Assembly (NCBI GenBank): GCA_021018995.1
Contig: CM037587.1
Location: 68,839,604-68,903,603, forward strand
Reading direction: 5' to 3'
Source: Chloranthus sessilifolius
Taxonomy: Eukaryota > Streptophyta > Magnoliopsida > Chloranthales > Chloranthaceae
Length of the DNA stretch: 64,000 bases
Shown: positions 29,218-41,236 of the stretch, piece after piece
Layout: each line of letters begins with the position of its first letter
Position numbering within the stretch: position 1 is the first letter of the stretch
Notes under the pieces: generated by a model
The model's input: only the letters and a program-made list of their open reading frames with translations
Told to the model about the DNA's origin: nothing
The model's database searches: none
Made by a program: the position numbers and the translations under genes

Positions 29218-32200
29218 GATGCCCCTCTTTAGTATCCGATCACTAATGATCGTATGCCAAAGAAAAGAGACACCCGAAGATTCCCAAGACATTACTGACA
29301 GGTCCGCTGCATTCAGAATGAACTTCAAACATCAGGTGAGTAACAGGGTGAGAAAACGAAAGCCCTGGGGTGCTAGGCTAATCATTCATTCCTCAAGGTA
29401 ATCGGTTCCCAAGCGCTTAGCGACATTACTGGGCATAAACGAGGTGGAATGAGTTGCAAAAGCCCGTTAGTCGGGAAAAATGTCTGCTTCTCAAGATGAT
29501 TTGAAGGTGATTGATGTTCGAGATTTATTCTGAATACAACAGTTTCATAAGTTAGAGGGGTGATCGACCCACATTCAAAGATAGGCGCAAAGTAAACATA
29601 CGCAAGGCTCCATAGTTTGCGTCCAATCCTACAAGGCATTTGACGACCTCATTGGATTATTCGCCGGTGCCCCTGCTGAAAGCAGGGTTTGAGATCTTTG
29701 GGCGAACCCATCGATCCCAAAGTTTATTTAGCATGATCAACCGAGCGAAGTGAATAGATGTCACAACGCTTTTTAGGAGTACGTGCCATTTTTTCTGAAA
29801 ATGTGCCCTGGATCAACATGAGCTAGAGCATCCAGCTTCAACTACCTTGAACAGATCCAACCAAACATTGGGTGTCTCCCAAAAAGGGGCATCTAATCAT
29901 GGCTTCGGCCGACAATGATCATAAACAACAATTAACTATGCATATCCATGCACCCATTAGGGGTAATAAGCAACAACAAAGGCGATGGAATCCCCTACCT
30001 GGACCCGCCCAGGTATAATTTACGGGAACAAATGACCATCATATGGATACTCAGACGCATGTCGTACACTTTACAGGGATACCGCTGCCATACAGGTTTT
30101 AAGCCTACAGAAAATAAAAAGGGAAATGATCCTTTCTGAATGTATGGTTGCACATAGTTTGATTGACACATAGTCTCATTCTCAACAGGTTGGTCTCAAC
30201 CAACGATTGACCTTTTTCCAACGGAGAATCTCAAGCTTAAGACACTTAAGTTCATATGAACCCAAAGACAGAGCATTTGACTCAAAAGATTTAGCAGTGG
30301 AGTCGACTCGATCGAAGCATCGATTGTTTGACTGGGACCGAGGTTGTTGCTCCTTCCTTGAAGCAGGATCCAGAATCCAAGGTGTGCCTTAGACTTAGGA
30401 CGTTATTATAGCACAGTGGTGTTGTTGATAAAATATCAACATTTTACCGCATCAGAACACGCATGTGCGTCGCTCTGTGGGGAAGCACAGATTTATTCTT
30501 TTTCTCTTTTTTCTTTTTTTTAAAGATTGCTTTTTTTTTTTTTTTTTTTTAAGCATTATCTGGACCTCGAACCTCGGGAGGCGCACGCCCAGAAAACGCA
30601 TACCAAGAGCCCGTGCCTCCGCAATAGTTTGTAATAAAACTGAAGCCAACGTACTCAAGTTCACCTGAAGCCAAAATATGGAACGATCAGGGTGAAGATT
30701 TAGCGGCAGAATCAATCTGATCCAAGCATTGATTGTTTGACCGAAATTGACACCGTCGCTCCTATTTTAAAATAGGATCGATAGATCCAAGGTGAACCTT
30801 AGACCTAAGACATTAATTTTGCACAGCTGCGTTGCCAGTAACATATTGACATTTTACCGCATCGAAAATATGCGAGTGCATAGCTGTGCGTAGAATGAAA
30901 ACATAGATTTCTTTTTCTTTTCGAAATGATTTTCATCATCAATTTTTTTTTAGACCTGACGTCGGTGGTGAGAAGCTTTATCTGATTTATCCATCGCTGA
31001 GAAGTTGCCCGCTTCAAGGCTTTGGATCATGTGATGTTCCTACACATTCTCGAGAAAATGTCAATCCCTTTTTTGTTTATACATATAAAGAAAATGCATC
31101 CTAAACAATAGAAGAAAAAGTAGATTTCTACCTACACTTTTTCATTTTCATGCAGTCGAACTCTTTCATGCATAGTTGAACTCTTTCAGGCAGTCTAACC
31201 TGAGTGAGTTTCTGGATTTTACCAAGGCCGGAACGTTGATCCCTTTGGATTGAGTTAAACCTTTCTCCTTGCCTCGGGTCATACGTTTGACCGGTGCGGG
31301 TTTCACAAAGACAATTCTAGTCGGGACCCGATTCGAACTAGCATTAGTGGCCCAGTGGGACAAGAGGGTACAGGAAGAGTAACAAAAGGGTTCCTCAAAC
31401 ATCAATCTTCTTAATCAGTCCAATCCTTTCTTCTTTTCTTTTTTTTTTTCTTCTCTTTTTTCTTTTCTCTTTTTTTTTATTATTTATCTCCTTTTTTTTA
31501 CTTGTGGCACCCTTTCGGGTTTTCACCACGTCCATGGGTTTAGCTCTCTTACCCCAAGCGCCCTTTCGGGTTTTCACCTGGTCCACACAAGCCGACTATT
31601 TTTACCCGTAATGCCCTTTCGGGTTTTCACTACGTCCATCCTGCTTTGAGCTTGTATTTTTATTTTATTTTTTATTTTTATTTTTATTTTTTTTTCAAGA
31701 GCCGCGACATAGACGTCGATTCCGTCATAGCCTGCTGGATGGGGTTCTGGTGTCGTCTTATAACTTAGCTCATGTTGACTTAACAGATATTATGACTGCT
31801 TGCAAACCTACAAAGAGGGCTTCCTTCAGGGTGTAGCTTGGCCATGGGTTAGGTTAGGATTTGAAGGTATGCTGGGCTAAAAGGGTGTCCTTGATACGGC
31901 TTCAATTTTCTCAACATACTTTGTTCCTTGGGAGTTTTTACTATACATGCCCCATGATTCCTCTATACACATTTTTTTTTGTTATTCTTTTTCCTCCATT
32001 TTAGGTAATCTCTTGTTGAGATTTTGCTTTTTTGATTTTTTTAGATTTGATAGTAACTTTATACACATGCATCATTTCTCTCACTTTTTTTTTTATGTAC
32101 ACATATATTTTTTTGAGGGGAATGGGTTTATTGAAAGAATGGCCCAGGCTCAAATGGGGTAGCAAAGGATATCATCATTTTTAGGGATGTTTTTGGGATA

Positions 32201-32284
32201 CTGTGCTTGGAATGATGGCCTCTTTTGGGTGGTTCTTAAGCAATCACGTATCTGTTTCATTAATACTTACCTTATCGTGATAGA
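29218..32284 (-). other. 3' noncoding tail of F
   Basis: 3.07 kb lies between the integrase end and the 3' LTR, starting with the polypurine tract. It is collinear with the D tail. AAGCGCTTAGCGACATTAC recurs at about 29412, the CGAGCG-AG-GAAT block near 29742, the hairpin row at 31503-31634, and the CGACATAGACGTCGATTCCG block near 31703. A poly-T/A tract at about 30530-30552 and T-rich runs near 31436-31500 are low complexity. No coding motif was found. Confidence 0.75.
31503..31634 (-). other. Row of three 28-nt GAAA hairpins in the tail of F
   Basis: Units lie at 31503-31530, 31554-31581 and 31607-31634. On the plus strand the core reads CCCTTTCGGGTTTTCA, so in sense RNA it is an ACCC-GAAA-GGG inner hairpin preceded by a second GAAA. 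The outer arms differ per copy (GTGG/CCAC, CCAAG/CCTGG, CGTAAT/ACTACG on the plus strand) and pair in sense RNA with G-U wobbles. Five of the six units in D and F have different arm sequences while pairing is maintained. Confidence 0.7.
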
Positions 32285-33420
32285 CTAAGAGTAGAACAGT
32301 CGAACGTATCCAGCGTTGATGGGCTTAGGAAGATGATCTCCATCCATGGTGGCGAGGCAGATAGCGTATCCCGACAGCACTTCTCGAATGATGTATGGTC
32401 CTTCCCAGTTCGGCTTAAACTTTCCTCTTGGATCGGCCTGGAGGGATGGGAAGATCTTCTTCAGCACAGTGTCTCCTACCTTTAGATCTCGACCGTGGAC
32501 ACGTTTATTGTAAGTGCGTGTGATTCTCCCCTAGTAAACTTGAGTGTCACACAAGGCTAGGAGTCTCTTCTCGTCTAATAAGTTTAATTGTTCAAAGTGG
32601 GATCTCTCTCTCTCTACTTCGGGTAAGCCTAATTCCATGAGGATTCGGAGCGAGGGTACTTCAACCTCTACCGGGAGGATGGCCTCGGTTTTGTACATAA
32701 GGGAGAATGGTGTTGCCCCTATAGCGGTACGAATCGACATTCGATAGGCCTACAAAGTAAATGGTAGCATTTCGCTCTAATCTCGATAAGTGACGACCAT
32801 TTTCTCAAGGATGCGGATGACTGTCTTATTCGCGGCTTCCACGGCTCCATTAGTTTGAGGCCGATAAGGGGATGAGCGATGGTGCTTGATCTTGTATTGC
32901 TCGTAGAAGTCTCGAATGTGCTTATTCACAAAGTTTGTGCCGTTGTCTATGATGATATCTTTGGTTACTCCAAATCGGCACACAATATTGTTCTTGAGAA
33001 ACTTCTCAACGTGACTGGCCGTGATGTTGGCATATGACGCTGCTTCTACCCACTTGGTGAAGTATTCAATGGCGACGAGGATAAACCGATGTCCGTTTGA
33101 TGCTTTCAGATTAATCATTCCGACAATGTTAAGGCCGTAGGTAGCAAATGGCCAAGGAGTGGTCATGCAGTGAAGATCTATGGCAGGAGTGTGTATCAGA
33201 TTGGAGTGTTCTTGACACTTGTAGCATTTTTGAACATGTTTGCAGCAATCTGATTCCATGGTGGTCCAAAAGTATCCCTACTGTAAGATTTTCTTAGCGA
33301 GCATGTGACCGCTGACGTGGGCTCCGCATACTCCCTCATGGATTTCTTTCATAATATTGACCGCTTCACTTTCACTGAGGGACCTGAGTAAGATGTTATT
33401 GTATGATCACTGGTAGAGGC
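32285..33420 (-). pseudogene. Integrase of F
   Basis: The domains in order on the minus strand are as follows. A zinc-binding N-terminus (KEIHEGVCGAHVSGH near 33330, then CCKHVQKCYKCQEHSNLIHT). The DDE core with IIIDNGTNF and NGAVEAANKTV near 32960-32810. The AYR-type SIRTAIGATPFSLMYKTEA block (32740). The C-terminal KFKPNWEGPYII GPY/F module (32400). The first catalytic Asp is Asn (YGLNIVG where D is expected). The second Asp and the Glu are present. TAG stops follow KKILQ (about 33280) and TQVY (about 32531). It would insert element cDNA into the genome; this copy is inactive. Confidence 0.9.
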
Positions 33421-33598
33421 ATTCCCTGTAAATGATGTAACCTGCCGCTAAACGCTGAATGGTTCGTCGGTCTGTCTTGGATGTATCGTCTGGGAAAGTT
33501 AGGGTCTAGAGAAAATTCTTGATATCTGAGAACCAAGGTGGCTCATCATCAAGCTTTGTAGGTTCCTCAATCTGGAGGCAGAAAGCCTGCTCATTCCT

Positions 33599-34018
33599 CT
33601 ACTCGATCATGAACGGCTTCATCTCAAAACCATAGGGGATTTCAATCATTGACGCCAAAGTTGCTAATGCGTCGGCAAAGCAATTCCTTATCCGAGGGAC
33701 GTATGAGAAAGTCACATCTTTGAAGCAAGTAATCAGATCCTTGAGGTGTTTATGATAGGGGATCAGTTTCTCATCTTTCGTCTTGCAGTCACCATTCGTC
33801 TCGCATATGATTAACTGTGAATCGCCAAATACTCGAAGGTGAGTTACATTCCGATCGAGAGCTGCCTGCAGACCAGAGGCGCAAGCTTCATACTCAGCCA
33901 TATTGTTAGTGCAAGGGAAGTTGAGCTTGATAGAGACTGGTACATGGGATCCTTTTGGAGAAATTAGGATGGTGCCAACTCCTTGGCCCTCGACATTTGC
34001 TGCCCCGTCAAAGTGCAT
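33599..34018 (-). pseudogene. Second (archaeal-type) RNase H of F
   Basis: A 139-residue open stretch starts MHFDGAANVEGQGVG, continues NNMAEYEACASGLQAAL and LRVFGDSQLIICE, and ends RNCFADALATLAS. All four acidic catalytic positions (D, E, D, D) are visible. This additional RNase H after the ordinary RT-RNase H is a hallmark of the Tat lineage and is the main reason for placing F there. The domain itself has no stop, although neighbouring parts are broken. Confidence 0.9.
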
Positions 34019-34021
34019 TAC

Positions 34022-35376
34022 TCATGATTCTTCTGCTTCTTCTGTATCGTCTTCTGTCATGAACAAGATATCTTCATCTGGGAATTCGATTCTTAACGGC
34101 TCATAGTCAGGTAAAGGGTTATCAACAAGATGATTAGCAAGTGCCTGCTCCTTGATCGATTTCTGAGTGACGTATGTGATGTCGAATTCAGATAATAAAA
34201 GTTGCCATCGTGCGGTTCGTCCGGTGAGAGCTGGCTTTTCAAATAGGTATTTTAATGGGTCCATTCGGGCCAAGAGCAGAACCGCCTGAGATAGCAAATA
34301 GTGGCAGAGCCTTTGAGTATTCCATACAAGTGCCAGGCATGCTTTCTCCAAATGAGAGTAGCGCGCTTCATAATCAGTAAACTTCTTGCTCAGATAGTAA
34401 ATGGCCTGCTTTCTTCTTCCCGTTTCATCTTGCTGCCCCAAGACACATCCCATCAAAAATTCTGTTGTGGAGAGATACATCAAGAGTGGTCTCCCTGGCT
34501 CAGGTGGTACCAAAACAGGTGGATTAAGGAGGTAGCTTTTGATTTTTTTGAGCACTGCTTGACAATCGTCGTTCCATTCAATGGGCGAATTCTTCCTTAG
34601 TAACTTGAAGATCGGAATGCGGATTTGAGTTAGCTGTCCAATGAACCGACTGATATACTGTATTCTGCCCAGAAACCCTCTAACCTCTTTCTAGGTAGAT
34701 GGCAGTGGCATTTCAGTGATGGCTTTGACTTTGATTGGGTCGACTTCGATCCCCCTCCTGCTGACGATGAACCCTAGAAGTTTCCCTGACATAGCACCAA
34801 ATGCACACTTCCGTGGATTCAGTCATAGCCGATACTTCCTCAGCCTTTCAAACAGCTTCTGAAGGTTTACCAAATGGTCGCTTCGCTCTTAGCTCTCTAG
34901 TACGTTGCACCGGCATTCTTCAGCCTGAATGGCATGACTCGATAGCAAAAGGTTCCCCAGGGGGAAATGAACGATGTCTTCTCGTGATCAACCTCTGCCA
35001 TTTTGATCTGATTATATCCTGAGAATCCATCCATAAAAGAAAGCATCCCGTGCTTAGCTGTGTTATCAACCAAGCTGTCGATGTGTGGTAATGGGAAATC
35101 ATCCTTTGGGCTCGCTTTGTTCAAATTGCAGAAATCGATACACATGCAGACCTTTCCATCCTACTTTGGCATAGGTACGATATTGGCTAGCCATTATGGG
35201 TATTTGGATACCATGAGAAACCCTGCATCGTATTTCTTGATGACCTCATCTTTGACTTTCAGCATCCATTCGGGTCGGAGATGTCTCAGCTTCTGCTTGG
35301 CTGGCTTCATATCAGGGTAGAGGGGCAACTCATGCTCGACCAAATCAGTATCCAGACCAGACATGTCCTCGTACGA
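34022..35376 (-). pseudogene. Reverse transcriptase and first RNase H of F, catalytic box deleted
   Basis: The RT N-terminus (ELPLYPD, KDEVIKKYDAGF) leads to CIDFCNLNKASPKDDFPLPH, SFMDGFSGYNQIKMAEVDHE and the WGTFCYRVMPFRLKNAGATY block near 34905. The sequence then jumps, just after a TAG at 34898-34900, into the region that normally follows Y-V-D-D (HLVNLQKLFERLRK). The frame changes across the jump. The thumb follows (GKLLGFIVSRRGIEVDPIKV, FLGRIQYISRFIGQLT). RNase H follows at 34555-34022 (QAIYYLSKKFTDYEARYSH). With the Y-V-D-D box gone, polymerase activity is impossible. Confidence 0.88.
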
Positions 35377-36662
35377 CTAGGCAAAAATGTCTTGGTATGA
35401 CCAAAGGAAGTCGATCATGTTTTTTCTTTCCTCAAGAGACATTGATGTTCCGATTTTGGTTATCCTAAGAACCTCCTTAGTTCCTAGATTGACGTCTTCG
35501 GTCTCTTCGACAATGGGGGTAGGGCCATACTCAAAGTCGACAAATCGGTCAAGGAGCTCATTGGGGAGTTCCTCGAAGGGGACATCCTCATCCAGACTCG
35601 TGATCCCTACCTCTTCTTGTCTTTCTACAGGGAAGGGGTCGATTTCACGTGGGACGAGCATTTTGATTAAGGCATCCTTTTGTGGGACATTTTCTGGAAT
35701 TTTAAATGACAATATTTTTGGACTTTGGATTTTTTCAATGTTTTTGGGATTTTGTATTTTTTCCATGTTTTTGAGATTTTGTATTTTTTCCATGTTTTTG
35801 AGATTTTTTTTTTCTTCAGAGACGAACCCTTGGCAAGGCGGGCTGCTATATACAGAAGGTATTATTTGCCAAGGGCTTCTCTCACTTTTTATAGGTTGTT
35901 TTTTTTTTGAAAATGGGTGCCAAATGTTAGGCCACTCCCCGCTTCCACTGTTTGGAGCAAGGATGCCCAGTTGCATACCTGAGGGGCCGCTTCTTTACCT
36001 GTTGGGATGGAGGGTGCTGACTGATATGGCTCATTGGAGTCAGTCTCCATCATATTGATCCCCATTTCATCTGAGATCATGTCCTCAAATGATAACTTGG
36101 TTTTGTGGTGATTCACCACAGGGGAGGTTTGTTCAGGTACCGATCGTTGTTCCTCGAAAAGGGATAACGCGGCCAAATCTATCTCCAGGCTGGGAAGGGT
36201 AATATGGGGATTGGTGAGGTGAATTGGTGTTATAGGCTTCTGTGGGGTTAATCGGGTTTCCCCATTCTGATCAATTTTCACAACCCCAACACTTATGAAT
36301 GAGTTCTTAATGTGAGGCTTGGGACGGGGTTTCTCCTCTATGTGGATCCCCTTGGTTTTCACAGCTGTTGTTGCACGGACCTTCTCCTTGGCCTCTCTTA
36401 CTTCTTCGGTGGGCTTATAACCTAGCCCGAACTTGACTTTTTGACTACCCTTAGCTATGACGGGCTCCTTCCTTCCTTGTAATCTGGGCCCAAGACCTCT
36501 TCCTTTTTTATAGCCCCACTTTTGGAGCATGACTACTGCTGCTACCCTGCCACCTCCGGTTCTTGGAATGATGCCCTCGATGGGCTCCTGAAGTATTGCT
36601 GACACCTCGTACTCGAGACTATGGAGGTTGACGTCCTCAGCAGTGTGTGGTACATCCAGCAT
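35377..36662 (-). pseudogene. Protease-RT linker of F with G-patch-like motif
   Basis: Frame 36662-35889 carries VAAVVMLQKWGYKKGRGLGP followed by RLQGRKEPV, a good match to the G-patch pattern (aromatic-Gly…Gly-x-Gly-Leu-Gly…LQG). A KFGLGYKPT block follows. Frame 35976-35377 contains three near-identical LKNMEKIQ units (about 35720-35815) and an acidic EELPNELLDRF…TPIVEETEDVN segment before RT. G-patch domains bind nucleic acid and are known after the protease of betaretroviruses. The same position here suggests RNA or RT interaction. The two frames are separated by a frameshift near 35900-35970. Confidence 0.8.
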
Positions 36663-37458
36663 TTGGGTTTTTCAACGCTATTGGCGGCCTTTTCCTTCTC
36701 ACTGTGCCCCTCTCCAATGATTGTGATAATCTTATGCCGAGATGCAAATTTGAGTTTCTGGTGCAATGTGGAAGGTATGGCTCTGACTTCATGTAGCCAC
36801 GGGCGCCCCAATAACAGATTAAATGAGGATTTAATATCCATGACTTGAAACAAGATGGAAAAGGTCATTGGCCCTATCAACAGCTCAAGATCAACTTCTC
36901 CCATTATTTCTCTCCTGGTATTGTCAAACCCTCTAGCGCTGGTTCTGGTGGGCCTTAACATGCACTAATCAACTCCAACCTTGGTGGTGGTTCTTAACGG
37001 GCATATATTCAATGCAAATCCATTATCAATTAGTACCAAGGGGATAATCATATTTTCGGACTCAACGGTTATATTCAAAGATTTTGAGTGACTACCTCCT
37101 TCCTTAGGTAAATTGGCATCAGAAAATGAAATGGCATTTAGAGCCATCACTTGACCAATTATCTGCCCGACTTCATTTGGGCTAACTTGGAGTGATACAT
37201 GTGCACTTTTTAACGCCCCCATTAATGCTTGGAAATGGAGTGGGAACGTCATCAACAGATCCCATACAGTGATATGGGCAGGCATTCTTCTCAGTTGAGT
37301 CTCCAGTATATGTTCTCGACTCATCTTCTTGAAGGGTTCATCATACGCCTTTCTTTCCTTCAAAGTTGGGCTTGTCAAATGGTGCTTCGTCGCTGATATC
37401 CTCCCGACCGCTAAAAATCTCACCCTTCTCTCTGTTTATTCTTGGCATTGACATTTGT
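36542..37458 (-). pseudogene. Protease region of F
   Basis: Frame 37423-36965 contains HILETQLRRMPAHITVWDLL, then the active-site strand IIPLVLIDNGFALNICPLRT (D-N-G as in D). Frame 36961-36542 continues with ARGFDNTRREIMGEVDLELL, MTFSILFQVM and FNLLLGRPWLHEV. A stop or frame break lies at 36962-36964. It corresponds to D at 16607-17440. In an intact element it matures the polyprotein. Confidence 0.85.
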
Positions 37459-39117
37459 TTATTCATTGCTTAGCGGGACCTGATGAGGATCATATGTGCA
37501 TCCTGAGAGCAGGAAAGGTATGGCTTCCAGTACTTGAGGTACTTGTACTATCGGCTCAGGAGGTGTGGGCAATACTTTATTCACCACAATGGCAGCGGAT
37601 TGGGTGGAAAGATTGGGCCAAATGGGGGTGGTGAAGCTTGAGGGTGGTGGCATTGAACGGAAGGAGGTAAAAGTAGGCCATTGATAGCTGGTGAGTCTTT
37701 GCGGCGGATAGAAGTCGATGGGCCGTTAGGTAATTGACCGGGATGGAGGGGTTTGTCGATGGCTAAACTGGGGGTGATGGGGTGGGTGCAGGCCATTGAT
37801 AATTGATGGGTGCGGGTGTTGGATTGGGGGCCTGGTGGCTTAAAGGGTAATCGATGGGGGTTGTGGTGTATGGTGGTAATTGAAATGGGGCGGGCGCAAG
37901 CCATTGATAACTGGCGGGTGCGGGTGCAGGAATGGGGGCCTGGGGGCTTATAGGGTAATTGATGGTGGTTGTGGTGTATGGTTGGTATGCATTTACATAA
38001 TTGACGGGTGTGGTGAATGGAAAGTATGCCCAGAGATCCAAGGGTTCAAATTAAGGGGCTGGGTTGGGGAAATATTCAGACAAATTTAGGGGTTCAATTA
38101 CCCGAACATTCCTTTCTTCATCATTCCTCGACAATGGTGCCACATAATTCTCTCGATCATTGATATAATCGGATGGGTCATATTCAAACTCCTCCTCATC
38201 TTCTATCACTCTGATGGTGGGTCTGGAACCTGCTCCTCCAGTGGGATGTGGGGGTAGTGGCACTTCATAAATATTAGCATGCTGAGAGGGTGCAGGGGGA
38301 ATGATTTTCCCAACATCGATCAAATCATGGATGGCGTGCTTCAATGGGAAGCAGCGATCAGTAGGGTGACCCAGGCCCTGATGAAAATTACACTGGGTAT
38401 TTGGGTCATAGTTCCTTGGGATCGGGTGAGGAGGAGGTTGTGGTTGGCGGATAGCCACTAATCCATTTTCTACTAATAGGGGCAAAAGTACACTGAATGA
38501 TTGCCCTAGAGGTGTGAAGACTCGGTCGTAGCGGGCTCTTCTCTATTCCAGGGTCATTTGCATTCCTTGTCCATTCCCCATTCTTTGCGTCTGCTCAGGC
38601 CTAACAGGTGCTGGTGGGGCAGCCTGAAATTGAAACAGAGTTGTATTATTATTAGGCCGGGTATTGACTATGTTCTGGACATCTCCCCCTATTCTCTTCT
38701 CATTCCCTTATTATGAAAATCTTCTAACCCCACTGGGTCCACTCAGCATATTCTTATTCAGACGCCCCTCCCTAATGGCGTCCTCGCATCGGTTAGCATT
38801 TCTTACTAGAACAGTAAAGCTGGTCTGCTGCTAATATACCAAAAAGTCTAAAATCAGTGGCAGAGTGTTCTTTGAAATCACCTCTATCTGTTCATCATCA
38901 GGTATTCTATTCCTGACCTGAGCTGCTAGTGCTCTCTATCACCCCAAATAGTCGCTGAAGGTCTCATTCTAGTTCTGCTTTAAATGGGCCAAGTTGGACT
39001 TACGCGGCTCGATGTCCATATTATATACATGTTGTTCTTGAAAGAGATGCGTCAAGTCCCTCCACATTTTCATCGTAGACGGTTCTAAAGATGTGAACCA
39101 TCTCAAAGCTGACCCGG
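37459..39117 (-). pseudogene. gag of F, interrupted by element A
   Basis: From right to left the sequence has a capsid segment (GSALRWFTSLEPS from 39117, DLTHLFQEQHVYN near 39050, Gln-rich decayed middle), then a zinc-knuckle-like CNFHQGLGHPTDRCFPLKH (about 38400), then the DPSDYINDRENYVAPLS block. Pro-rich repeats and the pre-protease YDPHQVPLSNE (37460) follow. At 39117 the capsid coding sequence (codons for T-G-S) is cut and the LTR of element A starts. The 5-mer CCCGG at 39113-39117 would be the left copy of the target duplication. The missing gag N-terminus, leader and 5' LTR should lie right of the window. Confidence 0.85.
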
Positions 39118-40469
39118 TGTTGGGGAATTCCAGTGTGCCGCTTTATGGTGTAAACACTAAGAGAAAACATAGATGGGTTTAGCACGGCTAGGAGATCCTA
39201 GGCCTGCAAGGTACAGGGTCCTTTGTAGCAAGCTTTAAAAGTAAGTAAGGGGAAGTCCACAGAGAAGTTGTTTGGAATTAGGTAAATCTCCAGATTTGTA
39301 AGAGATCTGTCACCCTAACTAATGTTGGCCTAGCTAAAAGTTAGGGGAGAGATTAGATTGGATTGGATTTTCACTTAATCTAAACTATAATTAAAATGCA
39401 AATTGTCTTAGATCGAATCTGGAGCCTCAATTCTTGCAGATGGAGGGTTTAAAAACTCAAGAAATGGAGAAGAACAACTTGGAGGTTGTTTTCACTACAA
39501 TCAGGTCGAGCTAAGCATATTACAGGGGTTTAAAACCACACAAGTCCCTCAGCTGGCTAGAAGCACGGCTGCAGGGTATAAATTCCACTCTGAATCACAG
39601 GATCCACCTGGTCTTAAGGCTATGATCTATCTACTTTAATGGTCACAGACCATCCTATAGACTTTATCGAATCCATGGATTGCAGCAGATAAATCCAATT
39701 GATGCCTGAGCTTAGATTTACCTTAAGGTTATGATCTGTCCACTTTAATGGTCACAGACCATCCTAGAGATCTCCTACAAAGCCAGGGCCTCAATTAGAA
39801 TAGTTAAAACCACTATAGTTGCTATAATTTCCAGGTCACAGATGCAAAAAATTACAGGGATATCAGATCCAGGGAATTCAGATGATATCCAAGAGGTCTA
39901 CCAGTTAAGTGGGTGAGCTGATCAAGCAACTCCTCTACACAAATCCGATCGAGCACCAAAAGGAATCAAAAGAGCTTTAGATATAATTAAAACATTGAAA
40001 ACAACATTTACATTGCAATCACACTCACTCTACAATGAAATGCTCTTAGATCTGTAGTCTGTGCAGCAATTAACCCCAGCAACACTCTTAACCTTACCCA
40101 ATCACAGATCTAACTCACTCCTTGCTACTTCTAGTGAATTAGCCAACCATGATTGGGCTAGAGGAAGAAAAATAGAATCTTGCTGCAAGCTCTGATCTCC
40201 AAGAAATTGTTCAGAATTTTGATCCTCCCCAATGGCAATTGGGGATATCTATATATAGCTTTCTCCTATGTTTTTCCTGCCAAAAATCCCTTCTAGAAGG
40301 TCGTCAGAGTTTGTTAGAGTTCTGTTAAAGCACGTGGGTCGGTTAGGGCTTCCTAGGGCATCTTCTAAAACCTCTCGCTGGTCACCAAAGTGCCTTAGTT
40401 TTCCATGCAACAGGTTACCAAGTCTCAACGTGTGCATAACATAGTTTCTGAGAAGTTCAGCACATGATT

Positions 40470-40995
40470 TCGACAGGTTGGAGAAGCTTTCGACTGGTTA
40501 AAAGTAAGCTTATAGTCCCTTTCGATAAGTTCCTTGGTCTCTTCGATAGGTACCGATAGGATGAGTTGAATCCTCTGGATCCTCGGCCCATCATCTGGAG
40601 TATTCGATAGGTTGGCTGAGTAGTTCGATAGGTCTAGAGGTCCTTTTCGACAGGTTCAGCTCTGCATGCCATCATCCCGATAGGTTGGCTTACATTCCTA
40701 TCGAAAGGCTTAAGCATCCTTCGATAGGCTCATTCCTAGCATCTTCATTTCGATAGGTTCAAGAAGCCTTCGATAGGTTCTCTTTTTCTCCTCAGGGAAG
40801 CTTTCGATAGGATGAGCTTTCTCTTTCATTCATCTGCTCGATAGGTTCAGGGATCTTGTCGAATCCCTCACTTCAGCACATGTCTTCCTCTTTCTGCTTT
40901 CTGATCCTATCGAACCCTTCTCCAACTGCACGAATTCTTCTCTTTTATCCTTCAGCTCCTATCGAAGTCTTCCAAATGCCCTTTCGATAGGTTAT
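40470..40995. repeat. TTCGATAGGTT array in the LTR of A
   Basis: About 17 copies of TTCGATAGGTT or TTCGACAGGTT, plus a few in the reverse orientation (CCTATCGAAAGG at about 40697, CCTATCGAAC near 40917, CCTATCGAAG near 40959), occur at irregular spacing of 17-70 bp, 270-800 bp from the LTR start. The same motif is repeated inside element A at 46200-46620 and in the solo LTR at 6450-6960. It is absent from element B. Confidence 0.85.
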
Positions 40996-41236
40996 TTTAA
41001 GACCTGTCTTCACTTCCTTTCCTTTGTTCTGCTGCAGCCACACATTCCAAGGGTTCAATGATGTGCTGCCCTCTGGTGTGTTGTTGTTGGGTCTGTATAG
41101 TGCTAAGAGATGGCTTCTTTATGGGCATTCTTAAGCAGCTTTCTGCCTTATTACCAGCTTTCACTGTTATCTACAAACGACACTCAACAGAGGCTTATTA
41201 GTGCGCTCACAAGTCTGTCAATGGTCAGGTTAAAGG

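Noticed and set aside
31395..31586. Open frame with VKTRKGA repeats across the hairpin row of F
   Set aside because: The units are 51 and 53 bp apart, so the peptide repeat changes frame, and D does not preserve it. RNA pairing explains the repetition better.
35387..36058. 223-residue plus-strand open frame with Phe-rich repeats
   Set aside because: It is the complement of the F protease-RT linker. The Phe-rich part is the shadow of the LKNMEKIQ repeat.
40470..40995. CRISPR-like appearance of regularly recurring short motifs
   Set aside because: Motifs are only about 10 bp, spacing is irregular, spacers are not unique inserts of equal length, and the context is a plant LTR.
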